Assembly (NCBI GenBank): GCA_014904845.1
Contig: MU119343.1
Span: 65,202-129,201 of the forward strand
DNA: 64,000 nucleotides
Origin: Acephala macrosclerotiorum
Taxonomy: Eukaryota; Ascomycota; Leotiomycetes; Helotiales; Mollisiaceae
Reading direction: 5' to 3'
In this document: piece by piece, positions 43,020 through 54,710 of the stretch
How the letters are laid out: every line of letters starts with the position of its first letter
How positions within the stretch are numbered: the first letter of the stretch is position 1
The notes under the pieces: model-generated
The model's input: only the letters and a program-made list of their open reading frames with translations
Database searches by the model: none
Told to the model about the DNA's origin: nothing
Made by a program: the position numbers and the translations under genes

Positions 43020-44639
43020 ATGGCTTTCCAATTTGGTCTCCTCCACCTCGTTGGAGCAGGCACAATCGCTGCCTTCATCCTCTCAAAGACAACAACATTT
43101 TCTCTCCTCACGATCCTGCCATGGATCTATCTCGCCACAATCCCAGCCTACGTCGTCCTCTACTCCTCATACATCTACCCATTCTACATCTCAGAACTCC
43201 GCCATGTCCCAACCGTCCCCGGTTTCCCACTCTGGGGTCAATTCTTCACCATCATCACCACCGAGTGCGGTGAAGCACAGCGACAATGGCACCAAGACCA
43301 CGGCCCAATAATTCGATACTTCTTCCCCTTCGGCGCCGAGCGTCTCTCAATCGCAGACGACAAAGCCATCCATCAGATGACTGTCAAGAACCCATACAAC
43401 TACCCCAAGCCAGTCCGCGCCAAGCTTTGGATGGTTCGCATCTTGGGTGAAGGCGTCTTGCTTGCTGAAGGAAGTGAACACGTTCATCAGCGCAAAGCTC
43501 TCGCACCTGGCTTCTCAATCGCCTCCATCCGAGCTCTTACTCCCGTCTTCTGGCAGAAGTCCCTCTTGCTTGCAAGTCTCTGGAAGGATGAGATGGCAGA
43601 ATCACGTGTCACAACCAAATGCTTCGAGGTTTTGGAATGGTTGAACAGAACTACACTCGATATCATCGGTCAAGCGGGCTTCGGAACCGACATCAACTCC
43701 CTCGAGAACCCCGACACACCTATCCGAGAAGCCTACCGCCTCGTCTTCGCCTTCGACATCGGATCACGCATCTTACATGGACTCCAAGCATTCATCCCCA
43801 GCACGAAATACATCCCCGCGAAGATGAATCGAGACATGGAAGCCGCGCGTGGAATCATCGTCAACAAAGCCACCGAGATCATCACCGAGAAAGAGTCCCA
43901 GGCACAAGCACACACCAAGCACAAAGACATCATTGCCCTGATCTCAAAAGATAACTTGAAGATGAAAGAAGCAGGCGAAGAAGGCCTCTCATTCGAAACT
44001 ATGCGCGACCAAGTAATGACCTTCCTCGGCGCTGGTCACGATACCACCGCCACAGGTGTGGCCTGGACTTTACATCTCCTCTCAAAATACCCCGAGATCC
44101 AAGAACGTCTTCGAAAAGAAATCAAACAACATATGCCTTTCCTCTTCGACCCTGCGACGAGATTCAATCCCGAGAAACTTGCAAAGGCGGATGCAGACCA
44201 ATTACCTTATTTGGATAACGTATGCCGGGAATCCCTGCGCTACATCCCACCCATCCCCATGACGGTCCGCCAATCCCTCGCTGTCGATCAACTAGGACCC
44301 TATACCGTCCCAGCCGGTACCGTCATTTACATCCTCGCCAACTCAATCAATCGTCTACCCATGTATTGGGGTCCCACTGCGAATCAATTCGACCCAGATC
44401 GATGGGATAAATTGCCAGAGACTTATACTACGAATGCCTTTATGACGTTCTTGCAAGGACCGAGAGGGTGTGTTGGACGCAAGTTTGCGGAGACAGAGAT
44501 GAAGATTTTGGTTTGTTGTTTGTTGAGTTGGTTCAAGTTTGAGATGGATGATCAGGTGGTGGATCCGGAGAAGTTGAAGATGTGGAGGTTGGTGTTGAGG
44601 CCGAGGGATGGGGTTAGTTTGAAGGTTTCGCAGTTGTGA
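43020..44639 (+). CDS. Cytochrome P450 (539 aa)
   Basis: Start at ATG 43020 (AACATGG context); the frame is open upstream but without ATG. Intronless. N-terminal hydrophobic anchor segments (LLHLVGAGTIAAFIL, LPWIYLATIPAYVVLY) are followed by a proline-rich hinge (VPTVPGFPLWGQ). The I-helix motif AGHDTTA lies near residue 340, the K-helix ESLR near 404 and the heme loop FLQGPRGCVGRK with Cys484. The arrangement resembles the CYP3/CYP4-like fungal group (for example CYP5080-type proteins), but I do not assign a family. ER membrane monooxygenase; substrate unknown. Confidence 0.93.
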   Translation: MAFQFGLLHLVGAGTIAAFILSKTTTFSLLTILPWIYLATIPAYVVLYSSYIYPFYISELRHVPTVPGFPLWGQFFTIITTECGEAQRQWHQDHGPIIRYFFPFGAERLSIADDKAIHQMTVKNPYNYPKPVRAKLWMVRILGEGVLLAEGSEHVHQRKALAPGFSIASIRALTPVFWQKSLLLASLWKDEMAESRVTTKCFEVLEWLNRTTLDIIGQAGFGTDINSLENPDTPIREAYRLVFAFDIGSRILHGLQAFIPSTKYIPAKMNRDMEAARGIIVNKATEIITEKESQAQAHTKHKDIIALISKDNLKMKEAGEEGLSFETMRDQVMTFLGAGHDTTATGVAWTLHLLSKYPEIQERLRKEIKQHMPFLFDPATRFNPEKLAKADADQLPYLDNVCRESLRYIPPIPMTVRQSLAVDQLGPYTVPAGTVIYILANSINRLPMYWGPTANQFDPDRWDKLPETYTTNAFMTFLQGPRGCVGRKFAETEMKILVCCLLSWFKFEMDDQVVDPEKLKMWRLVLRPRDGVSLKVSQL

Positions 44640-45256
44640 GTGAGGTAGGTGAAGTGTGGAAGAAATAATGACGATTGGAGCGTGGTGTCTTTGTTGCCCG
44701 TAGCTTACCTTGACTGGTCTAGCTTTTCATAGAATTAATTAACATCAATATCGTCAATAATACACTTCTAGCTCCTCATTTGTGAGTCTTGCAATATCTC
44801 TCGTGGGTTCTTGTGGGACACTTCTCACGGAATCTCAACGCGGGCGCCGTCAATTGCGCTCGTTGTGTGTCTCACGCGTACTTCTGAGGTCGCTGCTTGC
44901 GTTCTCCGGTCTTTCCTCAGTTCCGTCTCAGACGAAGTTATTCCAACTACCGAGATGTTGTGAATCTAACTTCGACAAATTCTCGAGATTCTTCAAATTC
45001 TAGCAAGCACGTCGCACACTCACACATTTTCACAACACGCACGTGTATGCATCAAGATTTCAGTTTCTCTCATGGCCACAGAATTAAATTGGCATACAAA
45101 TTATAATGACAGTCCCATCTGCTTCTCCTAAGCATGCTACCAAAACACCCCCACTCCGCTTCTCCCTGTCCTCAGAAAGTACACTTCAAACATCAATTAA
45201 CATGAAACAGCCACTCCTATCATCCTTCCACAAGTCCACACTCCGAGCTCGAAAAA
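44640..45256. other. Intergenic
   Basis: No gene supported between the P450 and the small secreted protein gene. Confidence 0.5.
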
Positions 45257-45524
45257 TCAAGAACCAGTGTTGGTCACAGTGACTGGATTGCAGACTGCGA
45301 TTCCAATACACAGATCATTCAGGGTGTTGGCATCCACACTTGGATCAACGTCCAAGGTGACGAGGTCTCGTTTCTCCTGTTCAAATTGTGTTAGTTGGTG
45401 TTATCATGGAATACACTGGGAGGTTGTGCGACGAGATACTCACTCTTGGGGCTGGGAGAGCGAAAGGAAGTCCCAGAGTGGTAGCAACGAGGAGGGTGGA
45501 GATGACTGAAACGGAGAATTTCAT
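45257..45524 (-). CDS. Small secreted protein, two exons (66 aa)
   Basis: Exon 1 is 45524-45444 (27 codons, MKFSVSVISTLLVATTLGL...) and exon 2 45376-45257, with intron GTGAGT...CAACTAACACAATTTGAACAG (67 nt), a perfect branch and acceptor. The N-terminus is a signal peptide. Right after the junction comes APR|EKRDLVT, with a KR dibasic site of Kex2 type, then a 36-residue mature part with two cysteines (LCIGIAVC). It could be a processed peptide or a candidate effector; no homology was recognised. Confidence 0.7.
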
Positions 45525-46754
45525 TTTTGATGGTGGTTTGTCGATTGATGGAGTAGGATGTGACTTGGAGATGATGATCTGCAGACAGGAGGTTCTTGAA
45601 GTTTGCAATGACTTGAGAAAGAAAAAAGTTGACTTTCCCAGATTTTCATGAGATGATCACTCTGGCAGAAAAAGAAAAGCAAACAAGCTCTCGAAGGAGC
45701 CATCCCCTTTTCTACAGGCGGTGAAATCAGTTCCTGCATCGGCCTTTCTTGTGCCACCTACATCGTTCCTTGCTGCTCACTTCCTCCTTTAGGCTCTCGT
45801 ACCCTCGTTCATTTCCTATCTTGTCCTTCAGTCAAGGAATACGAGATTACCTCATCTCGCTTTAGGCTCCGAGATAAAGTTCAGAGTCAATAGAATAATA
45901 ATTCCTGTCCTACGATACGAACTATAGCTCGATCTGAGAATGATTGTTGAGCACCGGCGTTCTCCTAGGACACAGTAGAGGCTCTGCACGGCTGACGATA
46001 GCGATCAACACTGGGTTACATTTATATTGGGGGTCCCATCCTAGCAAGACGCCAAAGCGGCCCCCTATCCCAGGTCTCCGATTTGACAAATACTTCCGTT
46101 GTCGTTAGGCTGGCGCCGGTGATTTACATTTGTGGCTTCCAGAGTTTAGTTGGTTTGGAATGGCTTGCATAATCGTCTGGCCTGGAAGGGGAGGGATGTG
46201 CAAGAGCGGCTGATAAGCGATCGACGGAGGGATCTTTGGCGTGATGATCTCTCCCAGGGATTGGTTAGGGGCAGCGACGCGGCTCGCTTAGTTCCTCTTT
46301 TGAGTTTAGCGAGAAATCTGAAATGCGGTTACTTGGTTGGGAATAGCTTCATATGTGTCCCTTTTAGGCGATTTTGGCGCTCGACACTTTGATCAAGTTT
46401 CACATTGATTTTATGAATCTCCAAATCGGTGTATGACACATGTGATCGACAGCTGTGCTGGATCAGATTCCAGCTCTCAATATTGAGGAATTGCGCTAGT
46501 GGCTGCTAGGCAGTGAGCTAAAAGAGTTTCAACCAAGCGAGATAATGTCAAGGTCATGCTTCGGCCGTCGACGCTTCAGCACCGAGGGTCTTAGATCAGC
46601 ATTGCTAGATTTCGCTCTCCGAGCTGATGGTATTCCTTTTGCCCATCAGATTGCGGGGTACTCCGGACAGTCTCCAAAATTTTGTATCTATCCTCAGATG
46701 CGATTATTAAATTGACTTGAACGTCTTTCGCGAGCCGTGTCAAGAAGTGTCAAA
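45525..46754. other. Intergenic
   Basis: Divergent region between the small secreted protein gene and the second P450. No gene supported. Confidence 0.5.
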
Positions 46755-48403
46755 ATGCTTTTCATTCCATCTTTCAGTCTGCGGTCTGTCACTTCATCAG
46801 CCGCTTTGACGGTCCTGCTCTTCATAATTTACAAGATCATCACTGCAAAACTTAATGGAAGACGATACAGAGCAGAGTCGGCGCTCCGGGGTTGTGCTCC
46901 CGCACCAACACTGCATAGCAACAATCTCCTGGGCACCTCGCGCCTGAAAGAATCAATCAAGGCTACGAAGGAAGATCGCGGTCCTCAATACGTCGTCTCA
47001 GCGATGAACGAAGTTGGAACAAACATCCACACTCTCCGAGTTCCCATCCTCGACTACGAGCTTCTCGTCACCAGAGATCCCGAAAATGTCAAGGCAATGT
47101 TCAGCACTCAGTCCTCGGACTACGATATCAGCGCCACACGATCCAGCGCATTCATGCCTCTCCTCGGAGAAGGAATTTTCACCAGCACCGGCGCGCAATG
47201 GAAACATTCCCGAGCTCTTGTCCGACCACAGTTCTCACGAGAGGAAATTTCAAATCTCGAGCTGGTAGAACGACATGTTCGAACTCTCATGAGAGTGCTT
47301 TCAGTCAATGATGAGGGATGGACACAGACCGTCGACCTTCAGCCGCTGATGTTCTACTTCACGCTCGACACCGCAACGGAATTTCTCTACGGCCAATCCG
47401 TCAACTCTCAAGCCGCCATTGCTGGTTTCGAGTCGAGCAAGAATGGCATCGATGGTGCGGCATTCAGCAAACACTTTTCTACTGCGAAACATCTAGTTGA
47501 CAAGCGCGGAGCACTGGGAAAGTTCTTCTGGCTCATGCCAATGGGAGAGATGAAGATGCACTGCAAAGCTATTCATGAAGTCATTGACAAGATGATTTCA
47601 GATAGGTTGAAGAACAAGAAAGATCCCCTCGGCATGGAGGAGAAAGGAACAAGAAAGTTCGTCTTGCTTGATGAATTGGCGAAGGAAACGCAAGACTTGA
47701 AGGAATTGAGAAATGAGACATTACACACACTCATGGCTGGACGGGATCCTACTGGGGCTTTGCTGGGCTGGGTCTGGTATTTCTTGGCTCGACATCCAGA
47801 CGTCTCTGCGAAGCTCAGAAAGATCATCCTAAATCAATTTGGAAACTCGAGTTCTTCGCCAATCGACGATTTTGCAGACCTGAGAAGATGCGAATACCTT
47901 CAATGGGTCATCCATGAAGTGATTCGGATTGTGGCGGTCATTCCTATGAATGAACGAGTGGCGTTGAACGACACGACGTTGCCAAGAGGTGGAGGGCCGG
48001 ATGGCAGCAAGCCAATTTTTGTCAGGAAGGGGATTCAGGTGCTGATTCCACTTTATGCCATTCAGCACAGACCAGACATTTGGGGTGAGGATGCAGAGGA
48101 TTTCAGGCCGGAGAGGTGGAAGGGAAGGAGAATCGGATGGGAGTGGATTCCTTTCGGTGGTGGAGCGAGGAAGTGTTTGGGTCGTGAGTGTACTCCCTTG
48201 CTACAGGGCATATGATGGGTGCTGATGTGCTTGATACAGAGCAATTCGCTTTCACTGAAGCTAGCTACTGCATTGTCAGGATGTTGCAGAGGTTTGATGT
48301 TGTGGAGAATATGGAAGGACCTGGAGAGATCAAGTTGCATACAGCGATTGAGAACCGAAGTGGGACTGGAGTTATGGTCAGATTCCACGAAGAGTCGAAT
48401 TAA
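46755..48403 (+). CDS. Cytochrome P450, CYP52-like alkane/fatty-acid hydroxylase type (530 aa)
   Basis: Start at ATG 46755; the open frame upstream begins only with GTG. Exon 1 is 46755-48183 and exon 2 48240-48403, with intron GTGAGT...TGATACAG (56 nt) falling inside the heme loop: PFGGGARKCLG|QQFAFTEASY, Cys474. N-terminal anchor (SAALTVLLFIIYKII). The I-helix reads AGRDPTGALLGW, where this clan usually has AGRDTTA, and the K-helix has EVIR. The pattern matches the fungal omega-hydroxylase group. Probably ER-bound and acting on fatty acid or alkane chains, by family inference. Confidence 0.9.
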
Positions 48404-48752
48404 ATGATGATGGTAAGATTAGGGATGTTGGTATATGAATCATGACTAAGATATCCTGTTGTTGACACAAGCAAAGTAACGTAAAGTAATAGTAATTAAC
48501 CTCACTTAAGTTCCTTGCCACTCAAAGTCTGTTGTCAAACTAGTAGCTAGACTTCCTGCCTGCGGTAACACTCGCTCTTACAAGTCACACTCTTATGTTT
48601 CATCATTCACTGCTCATCTCCTCGACTTCTTAGTATCTAGATAAGCAAGATACCACCAGTAAATACCACCCTTCCCCCTCCGTTCCCACCATCAAATCTC
48701 CTAACGTCGGTACATCCACACAAACCCTCCTATGTTGTAACTGATAGAGTTT
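48404..48752. other. Intergenic
   Basis: No feature seen. Confidence 0.5.
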
Positions 48753-49368
48753 CTACCAATTAGAGTTGAAGTCAACTATGACCACAGACTTCATGTACTC
48801 AACACATTCCCAATCACTAAAGATCCCAGCCAGTGTCAGAGCGATGTCGAATTCATTCCCAAATGCAATCACAGCAGTCGACCAGCCGCCACAATCCAAC
48901 CAAGCATGCAACATCCATCTCGTGCCATCGTATGCTCGGCTCTGCGCAGAGTTTGTTGTCTTCATCGTACACCTTAGCGGTGAGAACGATATAGAAATGG
49001 CGCTTTCCATCGCCTTGATCCCTGATGCGCGAACTAATTGTGAAATTGACATGGTGAATATTTGGAAGCTTATCCATTCCAATATCTTTGAAGAGAGTCG
49101 AGTTGTCTGGATCTGTGGCCAGGATAGTTTGGGCTTAGTGTTGAGTCTCTGAGGCAGGTTGGCATTTGAAGATTCCTAGGGTGGCTGTGACGAGTAAGAG
49201 AGAAGGATGATTGATATAGTTGAACAGCATGCAGTGGCGCCGATCTGTAAATGGGCCGTTTTCTAGAGTCGAGTAGAAATTCTCTTCGCTGGGTGGCATC
49301 TCGAGAGGGTTTGGTTCATGTTGGTTAATTGTGATTACTCTGGGGCGGAGGTCTACGTTAACCTGCAT
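48753..49368 (-). pseudogene. Interrupted ORF, hypothetical protein
   Basis: ATG 49368 opens a frame (MQVNVDLRPRVITINQ) to TAA at 49135; the same frame continues on the far side of the stop with coding-like sequence (DKLPNIHHVNFTISSRIRDQ, then AKVYDEDNKLCAEP). It then needs a one-base shift near 48,904-48,912 to reach the coherent end WLDCGGWSTAVIAFGNEFD ... to 48753. One nonsense codon plus one frameshift indicates a pseudogene, or sequencing errors. A weak intron (GTCACA...ACTAAG) could remove the stop, but not the shift. Family not recognised. Confidence 0.5.
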
Positions 49369-49528
49369 TTATAAGTTTTTGCACTGAAAGAAAGGGCGGC
49401 GAGAAAGGAGGCGGTACGAGAAGAACTCCTGCACCCGCCTTTTTTAAATGATGCTAGTGTGAAAGAGTTTGATAGCCTCCTTTCTGAATCTGAAGAACCG
49501 CCCGTTCATTCCATTGAGTCTGCGATCA

Positions 49529-52312
49529 TCACGGCTTCCTCATCATTCTCGTGATCCAAGCCCGAACCCTAGAAACAAATCCATTAGAGGTTTGTTCTGG
49601 AGGCACGGTCGTATCAGAGACTGGGAAAGAGCCGGAAACTGTGCTGTTCGACATTTAGTACTTTGACATACAAGAAATAAACAATAACGTACTCTTCTAT
49701 CTCAAGGCCTGGCACGGCTATTGCGAAATCCTTGTCATCGTTTTGGTTTCCAGGTGCAGCTGGCTTTGTGCTGGATATACTCGGGCATGAGCACCCTCTC
49801 AAGTTATGGTGCATCGCGAGATGATTCAATCTGTTTTCCCAACCTTGGAGTGAAGCACCACATATGTTGCACGTCCAGATGCCGTTTTTCCACTTTGGTG
49901 GGACACTCCACTTCTCCAGCATTAAATCTGTCAGTGCAGCACCTCGATGCTGGTGCTTAACGTGGTCAGCTAACTCGCTTCTCGTATTGAACACAGGTGC
50001 TAGTGGTGAATCCCACCAAACCCCGCAAGGACGGCATCGATGTTGCTTATACATATTCAATTGGTCGAAGTCCAATGAATCCTGACAGAATATACAATCC
50101 GCCTTGGAAGGGGGGATATTTGAATCAACGTTTATATATGGTAGGACAGAGCAGATCCACTCCTCTTTTGGGCGATGAATACCTGTTTCGTGCTCACGCC
50201 AGTCTTCTTCTGTGCTAAATTTCTGTGCGCAAAACTCGCAATGGTATCTCTGGCAAGAATGATTCCGACTGGAAACATGATGCTCTAGTTCATGAAGTGT
50301 ATTCCGCGCTAGATCAGGAGCCGCGTCAGCAGTGAGAGCTCCGTTTGTCATTAAAGTCAAGGCTAAGCTCTCCAAGCGGTCAATACGGGCTTGCATGTCC
50401 TTGGCGCTGTAATCTATTTGGCTTTGATCCTTCGGTTGACTTCCCATCACGGCAATAGAGTGAGCGGAGGCGTCGGTTATTACGCTCAACGCTGACAAAG
50501 CGCCGTTCGTCATCAACGATAAAACTAAGCCTTCTAAACGGTCAATTCGTTTCTGCATAATATCATGGTTGGTTGTAGTTTGACTTTGGTTCTGGTTTCG
50601 CTTCTTGGCTTGCGGCGATGCATACGAGCAAGAGGAGATGTCACCTCTCCTAATGCAATTCTCGCATGGGTGCGACCGGTTACACTTCAGCCTAAAAAAA
50701 GATTTAGTTCCCATCACGTTATAGCCAACGTCAGCAGAGAAAGTAAGAGAATCAAATGAAAAGGAGCACTCACTTCCTGTGTCTACAAGGGCCACAGGAT
50801 AGGGGGATTCTGTTCCTCTTCCGGAAGAACGGTTGTTCGGGCTCGTCTCCATCGGGGGTTGATGAAGTAGATTGCAGGCGGCGGGCCGGCCTGCGATACG
50901 TTTGCTTATATTGCCGGCGTGCGAGTGAGATTGAACTGGAAGTAGAACGGGCAGCACTGCTTGCGGAGCCATTGGTGGAGGGAGCGCTGTAGTAATCGTA
51001 TGTGCGTTCCCTTGGTTTTTGAAATTCAACCTTTGGTTTTTGGAAATTGAATGCATCAATGGCAACATCTTCGAGTTCTTCGTGAGGAGCTGCGCGAGTA
51101 GACATAGATTTCTCTGGTCCCGAGAGGGGCGACTCAAGATATGCGGATAAGGTAACACCACTCAGTGGGGAATGATCGAGAGTGGAGATTGCAAACAAAG
51201 CATCCTCGCGATAATCGAACTCCGCAAATGCAAGACCACAGAATACTCCTTTTCTGAACTCATAATTGAGGTTCCGAGGTCTTGGTATATTTTTGAATAG
51301 CATGATTTGCATGAATTGATCTATCGTTATATCAAGTGGTATGTTTTCGATAACCACCATGATATTGATTTCGGATCCCGTAAAAGCCGATTCTTGTCGT
51401 TTCAATGAAGGTTCCCTTCTCAACCCTCGTGATGAATCCAGGGCATTTCGAATAGCGGAGAGATTCGCAGGCTCTTCGTCCGGAGGCGAGTTTTGCCACC
51501 GTTCCAACATTGATTCTGGCATATCAGGAACAGACCGAAGACTGTCCGACAGTGATGACTTATGACTGATTCCAGCGATTGGGATGGGTTGAGTGGAGGC
51601 CGTTGCACCGTCCTCTGATCCTAATGGCAAAATTAGTCACTGTGATGCAAGCGAGTGCAGTGCAATTACCTTTCTCAAATTCCAATATGGCTTCCCCAGA
51701 ATACCTTTTTAGTACATCTTTTCCCTTCCGAGGTACATTCTTGGATTTCAGCCCGCGACCAGGCCGCCTTTGATTGACAAACCAATTCCGGACTTGATCC
51801 TTTTCAAGGCCGGAAAGTTTGGCATATTCCGATAGCTGAGGCCCGGTTGGAGTCGGATTGGTTTCAAACCATCCTTTTAAAAGATCTATTTGCGCTTTCG
51901 ACTTTTTGTGGCGACGGTAAGCTGGAATTTCCTGATTTTGCTCCGAGATCACAGCTTTGGCAGGCTCGTCACATAACGCCTCCTCAGATCCTCGAATTGC
52001 GAATTGTTGGAAAGGGTTGCTAGAACTTGGTTGATGCAGCCATTGTGAGGGTTTTGCATACTGTGAATTGCTTCCAGTTTTTTGGTCTTGTTTATCAGCC
52101 TGGATGGAAAGCCCATCAGCAAGGCAATGCGGCGAGCTTTCAAGGTCGGAGTATTGCCAGGGGTCCCACATGTTGTTTTCTGAATGAGCGCTGCCAGTTA
52201 GGTTGCAGTGGAGGCAGTCCATCGCTAGCCCATAGCAATGCTCGCACAGGCTGTCAAACGCGTCCATGCTTGGAGGAGGATCACATGACGCTGCCATTTG
52301 GCTAGGGTTCAT
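49529..52312 (-). CDS. Homeodomain + RRM-like + Zn2Cys6 + C2H2 regulator (867 aa)
   Basis: Exons 52312-51670, 51620-50774, 50691-49693 and 49643-49529, with introns of 49-82 nt; 2604 nt closes exactly. The homeodomain at about residues 133-186 ends LEKDQVRNWFVNQRRPGR (WF-N-R core). Residues about 299-377 look like an RRM: IMVVIENIP (RNP2-like) and GVFCGLAFAEFDYREDA (RNP1-like). Zn2Cys6 at 490-518: CGPCRHRKLKCN ... PCENC ... C, split by an intron. C2H2-type fingers follow: CEFCAQKF ... H ... H and CNICGASL ... H ... H. Two related segments, IDRLEGLVLSLMTNGALSA and IDRLESLALTLMTNGALTA, form an internal repeat between Zn2Cys6 and the fingers. Nuclear regulator; targets unknown. Homeodomain plus C2H2 proteins are known in ascomycetes. 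Confidence 0.88.
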
Positions 52313-52733
52313 TGTGGACAGGGCACGTCGGAGTAGAATGAGAGAAAGAATGAACCTCCTCCGGAAGAATTCAAAGAGACAAGTTCCTTCGGTCGACTAC
52401 TACATCGAGAATTTCAATCGAGGGGTGTTCTCCGGAAGGAGGCTGAGGTGTGTTGCTAAGCTTTTACGTTGTCAGGCATCAGTTGCCAATGTCAGGCACC
52501 CGCATACACGTGATACATACAATGTCAAAATGAAAACAAACATTGTCATGTTCAGATGGAATAGACATTTGACATTGTGAATCTAAGACTAGAAATCCTC
52601 CAAGTCGATGCTATAAATTCGTTGTCATGATCGCTAACCTGAGAGGAAATTTTACTCTCCTCATCCTCACTAATACAACACACAACAGAACACTTCACAA
52701 TTACGTACTTTATATTCACTCCCCAAACACAAA

Positions 52734-53163
52734 ATGGCGAGAGATCATCCTTTCCAGTGAGTTTACGCCTCTTCATTATAGTACATTCTTCACATCAAAG
52801 GCACTCGCTGATTCTATCCAAGCGAAACCTCTCAACCTCGACCTTTTTTCGATAACCTACAATCTCCTCACACTCACCAACCTAATCATCAAATCCTAAA
52901 GACCTGCCTGACGAAGGAAAACCTACAAACTCTTAGCGCAGTGCGAAATCGAGAGGTATATTTGTCGAAAGATCAAACCTTTGAGAGAGTGCTACTTAGC
53001 CTACCGACTAGAAGGAGGAGTGGGCGGAATATTGTGCGTGATTGGGAGGAAAGATGGCAGGATGCTAGTGCAAGGATTGCAGATTGAGGAAATTATTCTG
53101 GGGAGCATACCCTGCTACTATGCGAAAGTATATTCATGCACCATGCACGAAGGAAGAAATTAG
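52734..53163 (+). CDS. Possible small two-exon protein
   Basis: ATG 52734 begins MARDHPFQ and meets donor GTGAGT (52757) after 23 nt. An acceptor ACGAAG (52916) rejoins in phase to KTYKLLAQCEIERYICRKI, and the frame stays open to 53163. The intron would be 160 nt with a weak acceptor; an alternative AAAG acceptor nearby is out of phase. Four or more cysteines in the product. No family recognised. Confidence 0.35.
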
Positions 53164-53334
53164 TGGAGACTAAATTTAGCGAGCGAGAAAGGGGGGCGAA
53201 TCCAACATGGGCATGGGAAGCGAGTCTGCAAACCCCTTGTATTACAACGAAAAAAGACTTTTTGATTACCTAATATTTCACTCACCTAGTATACATTAAG
53301 AACTTTTATGCCACCCTGTTAATCAACCCCATTT

Positions 53335-54710
53335 TCAACAACGGAAGTCTCGTTCCCCAGCTCTCGAGTGAGCCGCCCCATCATTTTTCACCTCAGTCTC
53401 CCACGTTTGGCCTTCCCTCAACGGTTCCTCGTCTCCTCCAGTGCTGCCATTACTCTTCGCCCATATACCTCCAACAATTGTGCTTGAAACCTGTCCACTG
53501 CCACTGAATCCAGTTTCTTCACCACTCGTATTGCTTTGTTTGCCAATCGAATATGTCTCCACGCTCACATCTTGCGTTTTTCGGATGCCTTGGGGTTGGA
53601 AGTCGCGATCGCGGGTTTGGCTAGAGAGGTTATCCAATGCGATTGGGAATTGTTTCGAGATATGAGGGTTCGAGTCTGGGAATGCTTGTGTGACGTGGTC
53701 TTTGCGTTGGGCAATGGAGGCGATGAGCTCTGCGAGGTGTAGTTCGATGTGGAGTTTGACGATGTAAGCAAGTGGGTGAAATTGACAGTAGCTGTTGAGT
53801 GGCATTAGTATGTTGGATTAAAGCTGCAAGTGAGGGAAGATGAGATTGAACTAACACAAAAGTGTTGTCGAGACTCATCATTGCAATGATCAAGACCTGC
53901 TCGGACATTAGCCTAGGTCTCCTCGTTCGATATGTAGGCATGCTCGCATCCATAGATAAAGAAAGCATGACAATGGCTATGTTCACATGCATGAGACTTC
54001 TGTATTTCTCAAGACCCATCTTGACAAGGTTTTGCTTGACCGTATAGATAAATTTGTAGTTGAGGAAAGCATCAACGACGAGGTAAATGACCTTCTCACA
54101 TCGATCCCAGATGTTGTTGATGTGAATGTACTGGGGCGAGATCTGCAGGCGAGCAGGAATCCAGATACAGTAAACAGAGATATTGATAGCTGTCACAACC
54201 GCCGCGACGCTGTACTTCAGGAGTTTGATACGACGAACGTTGGTGTCAATGATGGCAATTCTGTTGATGATGATCTGCAGAAGGAACTGGACTTGGAGGG
54301 ACCAGCATGTCACTGAATTGTAGATCAGCTTTTGTGTTTCTAATACCTCAAACTGAATGCGGAAGAATGACTTACAGACTCCGAAGTAGAATCCAAAACT
54401 TGGAGGGATGGTACCGTTCAAGTACAGCCAGCAAATGATACTCAATGTCAGACATGCGATAATTTCACACCATATCATCCAGACATAGACAGAACGGAGA
54501 CGTTTTGTTTTCACAATTCGCTGTGTCTGCTTGAGCGCTTTCCAACATCTATTCGAAGTCAGTACATATTCTCATCCAGAGTAGCGAATTTGAGACGAAC
54601 GTCAAAGCCCCAACTCCAAGTGTAAAGCCCCAAGCAATACTCGCAAGCTTGATGTCTGCTATGGTAACAACCAGAGGCACATAATTCGGAGGCAAAAGAG
54701 TGGACAACAT
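53335..54710 (-). CDS. Fungal multi-pass integral membrane protein (398 aa)
   Basis: Exons 54710-54601, 54548-54376, 54312-53856 and 53791-53335; introns of 52-64 nt; 1197 nt closes. Start at ATG 54710 (MLSTLLPPNYVPLVV). About seven hydrophobic segments: IKLASIAWGFTLGVGAL, MIWCEIIACLTLSIICWLYL, VTCWSLQVQFLLQIIINRI, YSVAAVVTAINISVYCIW, a segment around VIYLVVDAFLNYKFIY, IAIVMLSLSMD, and VLIIAMMSLDNTFVY. A hydrophilic, Ser/Gly-rich C-terminal tail of about 100 residues follows. This layout is like uncharacterised fungal 7-TM proteins; a receptor role is possible but not shown. Confidence 0.8.
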
